Positions 6,574-7,819 of a DNA stretch of 7,819 nucleotides are shown here, in pieces. The notes under the pieces are model-generated. The model ran no database searches. It was given only the letters and a program-made list of their open reading frames with translations, and was not told the DNA's origin. The stretch spans positions 19,737-27,555 of the forward strand of contig DKIB01000101.1 of NCBI GenBank assembly GCA_002454015.1, written 5' to 3'. A program made the translations under genes and the position numbers. How positions within the stretch are numbered: the stretch's first letter is position 1; every line of letters begins with the position of its first letter. This stretch comes from Proteobacteria bacterium UBA6729 (GTDB lineage Bacteria > Pseudomonadota > Gammaproteobacteria > Porifericomitales > Porifericomitaceae).

Positions 6574-7131
6574 ATCACGGCCCCGGCAACACAGAAGCAC
6601 CGCCTGAACGGTAGCATCCGGGCACCGATGATTCGCCTCATCGATGCAGAGGGTGCCCAGGTGGGTGTGTTGTCTCTGGAGGAGGCCAGACAGGCAGCTG
6701 AGAAGGAGGAACTGGATCTGGTGGAGATTTCACCGAATGTGAACCCTCCGGTATGTCGCCTGATGGATTATGGCAAGTACCTGTTCAGCCAGAACAAGAA
6801 GCGTCAGGCGGCACGCAGGAAGCGGCGTCAGTTTCAGATCAAGGAGATCAAGTTCCGACCGAACACCGGGACCGCGGATTACCAGATCAAACTGCGTAAT
6901 CTGCTGCGCTTCCTGGGTCATGGTGACAAGGTGAAGGTGACGGTGCGGTTCAAGGGTCGCGAACTGGTGCATCCCGAACTGGGGCGACAGATGCTGCAGC
7001 GGGTGGTGCAGGGTGTGGGGGACTCGGGTGCGGTTGAACAGGTGGCGAAGTTGGAAGGCAGACAGATGATTATGGTAATTGCTCCCCGCTCTCAGGGCCG
7101 GGCGCCGCCAAGCGTGGAGGCCAGTGGATAG
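6574..7131 (+). CDS. infC: Translation initiation factor IF-3
   Basis: IF3 binds the 30S subunit, blocks 50S joining and rejects non-canonical start codons. The frame encodes 185 residues from ATC 6574, or 188 from GTG 6565. The N-domain has DLVEISPNVNPPVCRLMDYG, the basic linker KKRQAARRKRRQ follows, and the C-domain has KEIKFRPNTGTADYQIKLRN, RFKGRE and KLEGRQMIMVIAP. It ends about 10 residues beyond the E. coli protein with a Pro/Ser/Gly tail. I chose ATC because the GGGGTG ribosome site is correctly spaced for it and because E. coli infC uses the rare AUU, which lets IF3 repress its own synthesis. GTG 6565 is the fallback if rare starts are disallowed. The gene begins 16 nt after the thrS stop and is followed by rpmI after 2 nt. 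Confidence 0.95.
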   Translation: MTAPATQKHRLNGSIRAPMIRLIDAEGAQVGVLSLEEARQAAEKEELDLVEISPNVNPPVCRLMDYGKYLFSQNKKRQAARRKRRQFQIKEIKFRPNTGTADYQIKLRNLLRFLGHGDKVKVTVRFKGRELVHPELGRQMLQRVVQGVGDSGAVEQVAKLEGRQMIMVIAPRSQGRAPPSVEASG

Positions 7132-7133
7132 CT

Positions 7134-7340
7134 ATGCCAAAGATGAAGACCAATCGGGGCGTCGCCAAGCGCTTTTTGAGCAATGGTAGCGGTGCACTGA
7201 GGCATCGCCGTACCAACCGCAGTCATATCCTGACCAAGAAGAGCCCGGGACGCAAGCGCAGGTTGCGTGCCGCCGGCGCCCTGCACAAGGCGGATCGGCA
7301 TGTGGTGGCCCGCATGATGCCGTATGGGGGGAGGGGCTGA
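7134..7340 (+). CDS. rpmI: 50S ribosomal protein L35
   Basis: The 68-residue, very basic protein matches the L35 family from end to end (65 residues in E. coli): [14 protein letters not shown] at the start, HILTKK at 31-36, the basic RKRRLR at 40-45 and MMPYG near the C-terminus. It is part of the large ribosomal subunit. The ATG lies 2 nt after the infC stop, with a GTGGA at 7124-7128 as a modest ribosome site. The stop TGA shares its last base with the rplT ATG. In E. coli, L20 represses translation of rpmI and rplT by binding the mRNA upstream of rpmI. The same control is plausible here, but I could not verify the pseudoknot by eye. Confidence 0.96.
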   Translation: MPKMKTNRGVAKRFLSNGSGALRHRRTNRSHILTKKSPGRKRRLRAAGALHKADRHVVARMMPYGGRG

Positions 7341-7705
7341 TGACGCGGGTACGGCGTGGCGTGGTTGCCCGGGCACGCCACAAGAAGATCATCGCGCAGG
7401 CGGCGGGCTATCGCGGTCGGCGCAAGAATGTATTTCGGGTCGCCAAGCAGGCGGTCATCAAGGCCGGGCAGTACGCCTACCGGGATCGGCGCGCCAGACG
7501 GCGTCAACTGCATGCCCTGTGGATCCAGCGCATCAACGCGGCGGCCCGCCAGAATGGCCTCAGCTACAGTCGTCTGGTGCACGGCCTGAGGCGGGCGCAG
7601 ATAGAGATCGACCGCAAGCTGCTGGCGGATTTGTGTGTGCGTGATGCCAGGGGCTTCGCCGCCTTGTGTGTGCAGGCCCGCTCGGCCCTGCCAGGCCTCG
7701 GCTGA
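7340..7705 (+). CDS. rplT: 50S ribosomal protein L20
   Basis: The 121-residue protein is the 23S rRNA-binding assembly protein L20 (118 residues in E. coli). The basic N-terminal extension has [13 protein letters not shown], followed by [19 protein letters not shown] and [20 protein letters not shown], all hallmark stretches, and [10 protein letters not shown] near the C-terminus. The ATG overlaps the rpmI stop by one base (TGATG). A GGAGG at 7330-7334 lies 5 nt upstream inside a G-rich run (7326-7336), a strong ribosome site. The L20 C-terminal domain is the part that autoregulates the operon in E. coli. Nothing in the sequence looks damaged. Confidence 0.97.
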   Translation: MTRVRRGVVARARHKKIIAQAAGYRGRRKNVFRVAKQAVIKAGQYAYRDRRARRRQLHALWIQRINAAARQNGLSYSRLVHGLRRAQIEIDRKLLADLCVRDARGFAALCVQARSALPGLG

Positions 7706-7721
7706 GGGTGCCATGGCATCC
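7706..7721 (+). other. Small inverted repeat between rplT and pheS
   Basis: GGGTGC and GCATCC (one G-U pair) flank a four-base loop directly after the rplT stop. There is no T-run, so it does not look like the E. coli pheST attenuator or a terminator. It may be a minor mRNA hairpin or chance. Confidence 0.25.
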
Positions 7722-7747
7722 TCAGCGGAACCGGATGGCTTTGGCCC

Positions 7748-7819
7748 GTGGAGCAGGCAAGTCTGGACGCCCTGGAACGCCTTCGTGAGGAGGCGTTGGC
7801 GGCGGTGCGTGCGACCGAT
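7748..7819 (+). CDS. pheS: Phenylalanine--tRNA ligase alpha subunit, first 24 codons (partial)
   Basis: From GTG 7748 the frame reads MEQASLDALERLREEALAAV and on to the window edge without a stop. This resembles the N-terminal coiled-coil helix of PheRS alpha (compare LDALVSQALEAV in pseudomonads), and pheS is the expected gene after rplT. GGATGG at 7733-7738 lies 9 nt upstream. The 42-nt gap after rplT leaves no room for a pheM-like leader peptide with attenuator as in E. coli, so pheS is probably read through from rplT. The catalytic domain is outside the window, so the identification rests on position and a short match. Confidence 0.75.
   Translation, partial: MEQASLDALERLREEALAAVRATD

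Noticed and set aside
7051..7079. Promoter in infC upstream of rpmI (TTGGAA with GGTAAT)
   Set aside because: The -10 lacks the leading TA and the match is no better than chance in a window of this size.
7706..7747. Terminator or pheM-type attenuator between rplT and pheS
   Set aside because: Only a short stem without a T-run is present, and 42 nt is too short for a leader peptide plus terminator and antiterminator.
7713..7819. ATG-initiated frame after rplT as the pheS start
   Set aside because: The product is Trp/Arg-rich and unlike PheS. The frame from GTG 7748 gives a PheS-like N-terminal helix.

Overview
The window looks like a chromosomal segment of a moderately GC-rich proteobacterium, most likely a gammaproteobacterium. 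The rightward half has the classic order thrS-infC-rpmI-rplT-pheS, with ThrRS, IF3, L35 and L20 sequences close to the Escherichia coli proteins. A regulator that is NarL in almost every diagnostic stretch lies next door. No mobile element, CRISPR array, tRNA or rRNA was found, and no stretch longer than about 300 bases lacks a gene.

Left half (1-4614, minus strand, read right to left): a compact signalling operon. It runs from a soluble NarX-type histidine kinase (3217-4614), to a NarL-type response regulator (2525-3220, ATGA overlap with the kinase), to a 700-residue PAS-PAS-GGDEF-EAL protein (480-2582, overlapping the regulator by 58 nt with its own strong ribosome site), to the start of a single-pass membrane protein with a Sel1-like repeat (1-436, cut by the window edge). 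The kinase lacks the transmembrane helices and periplasmic nitrate-binding part of NarX. The third protein keeps the outline of GGDEF and EAL domains but has lost every catalytic signature I could align. The module therefore looks like a cytoplasmic phosphorelay with a catalytically dead c-di-GMP-type partner; this is the least ordinary part of the window.

Centre (about 4475-4650): a very tight divergent junction. A near-consensus sigma70 promoter (TTGTCA-N18-TATAAT, plus strand) sits inside the start of the kinase gene and should drive thrS with a leader of about 140 nt. A minus-strand TTGACA sits between the two start codons. The two transcripts probably overlap at their 5' ends. thrS starts with TTG, right behind a nine-codon leader ORF.

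Right half (4650-7819, plus strand): threonyl-tRNA synthetase, translation initiation factor IF3 (best start a rare ATC codon), ribosomal proteins L35 and L20, and the first 24 codons of phenylalanyl-tRNA synthetase alpha. A second promoter-like sequence (TTGAGA-N17-TAGAAT) lies inside the 3' end of thrS, in a run of rare codons, as expected for separate expression of infC and the ribosomal protein genes.
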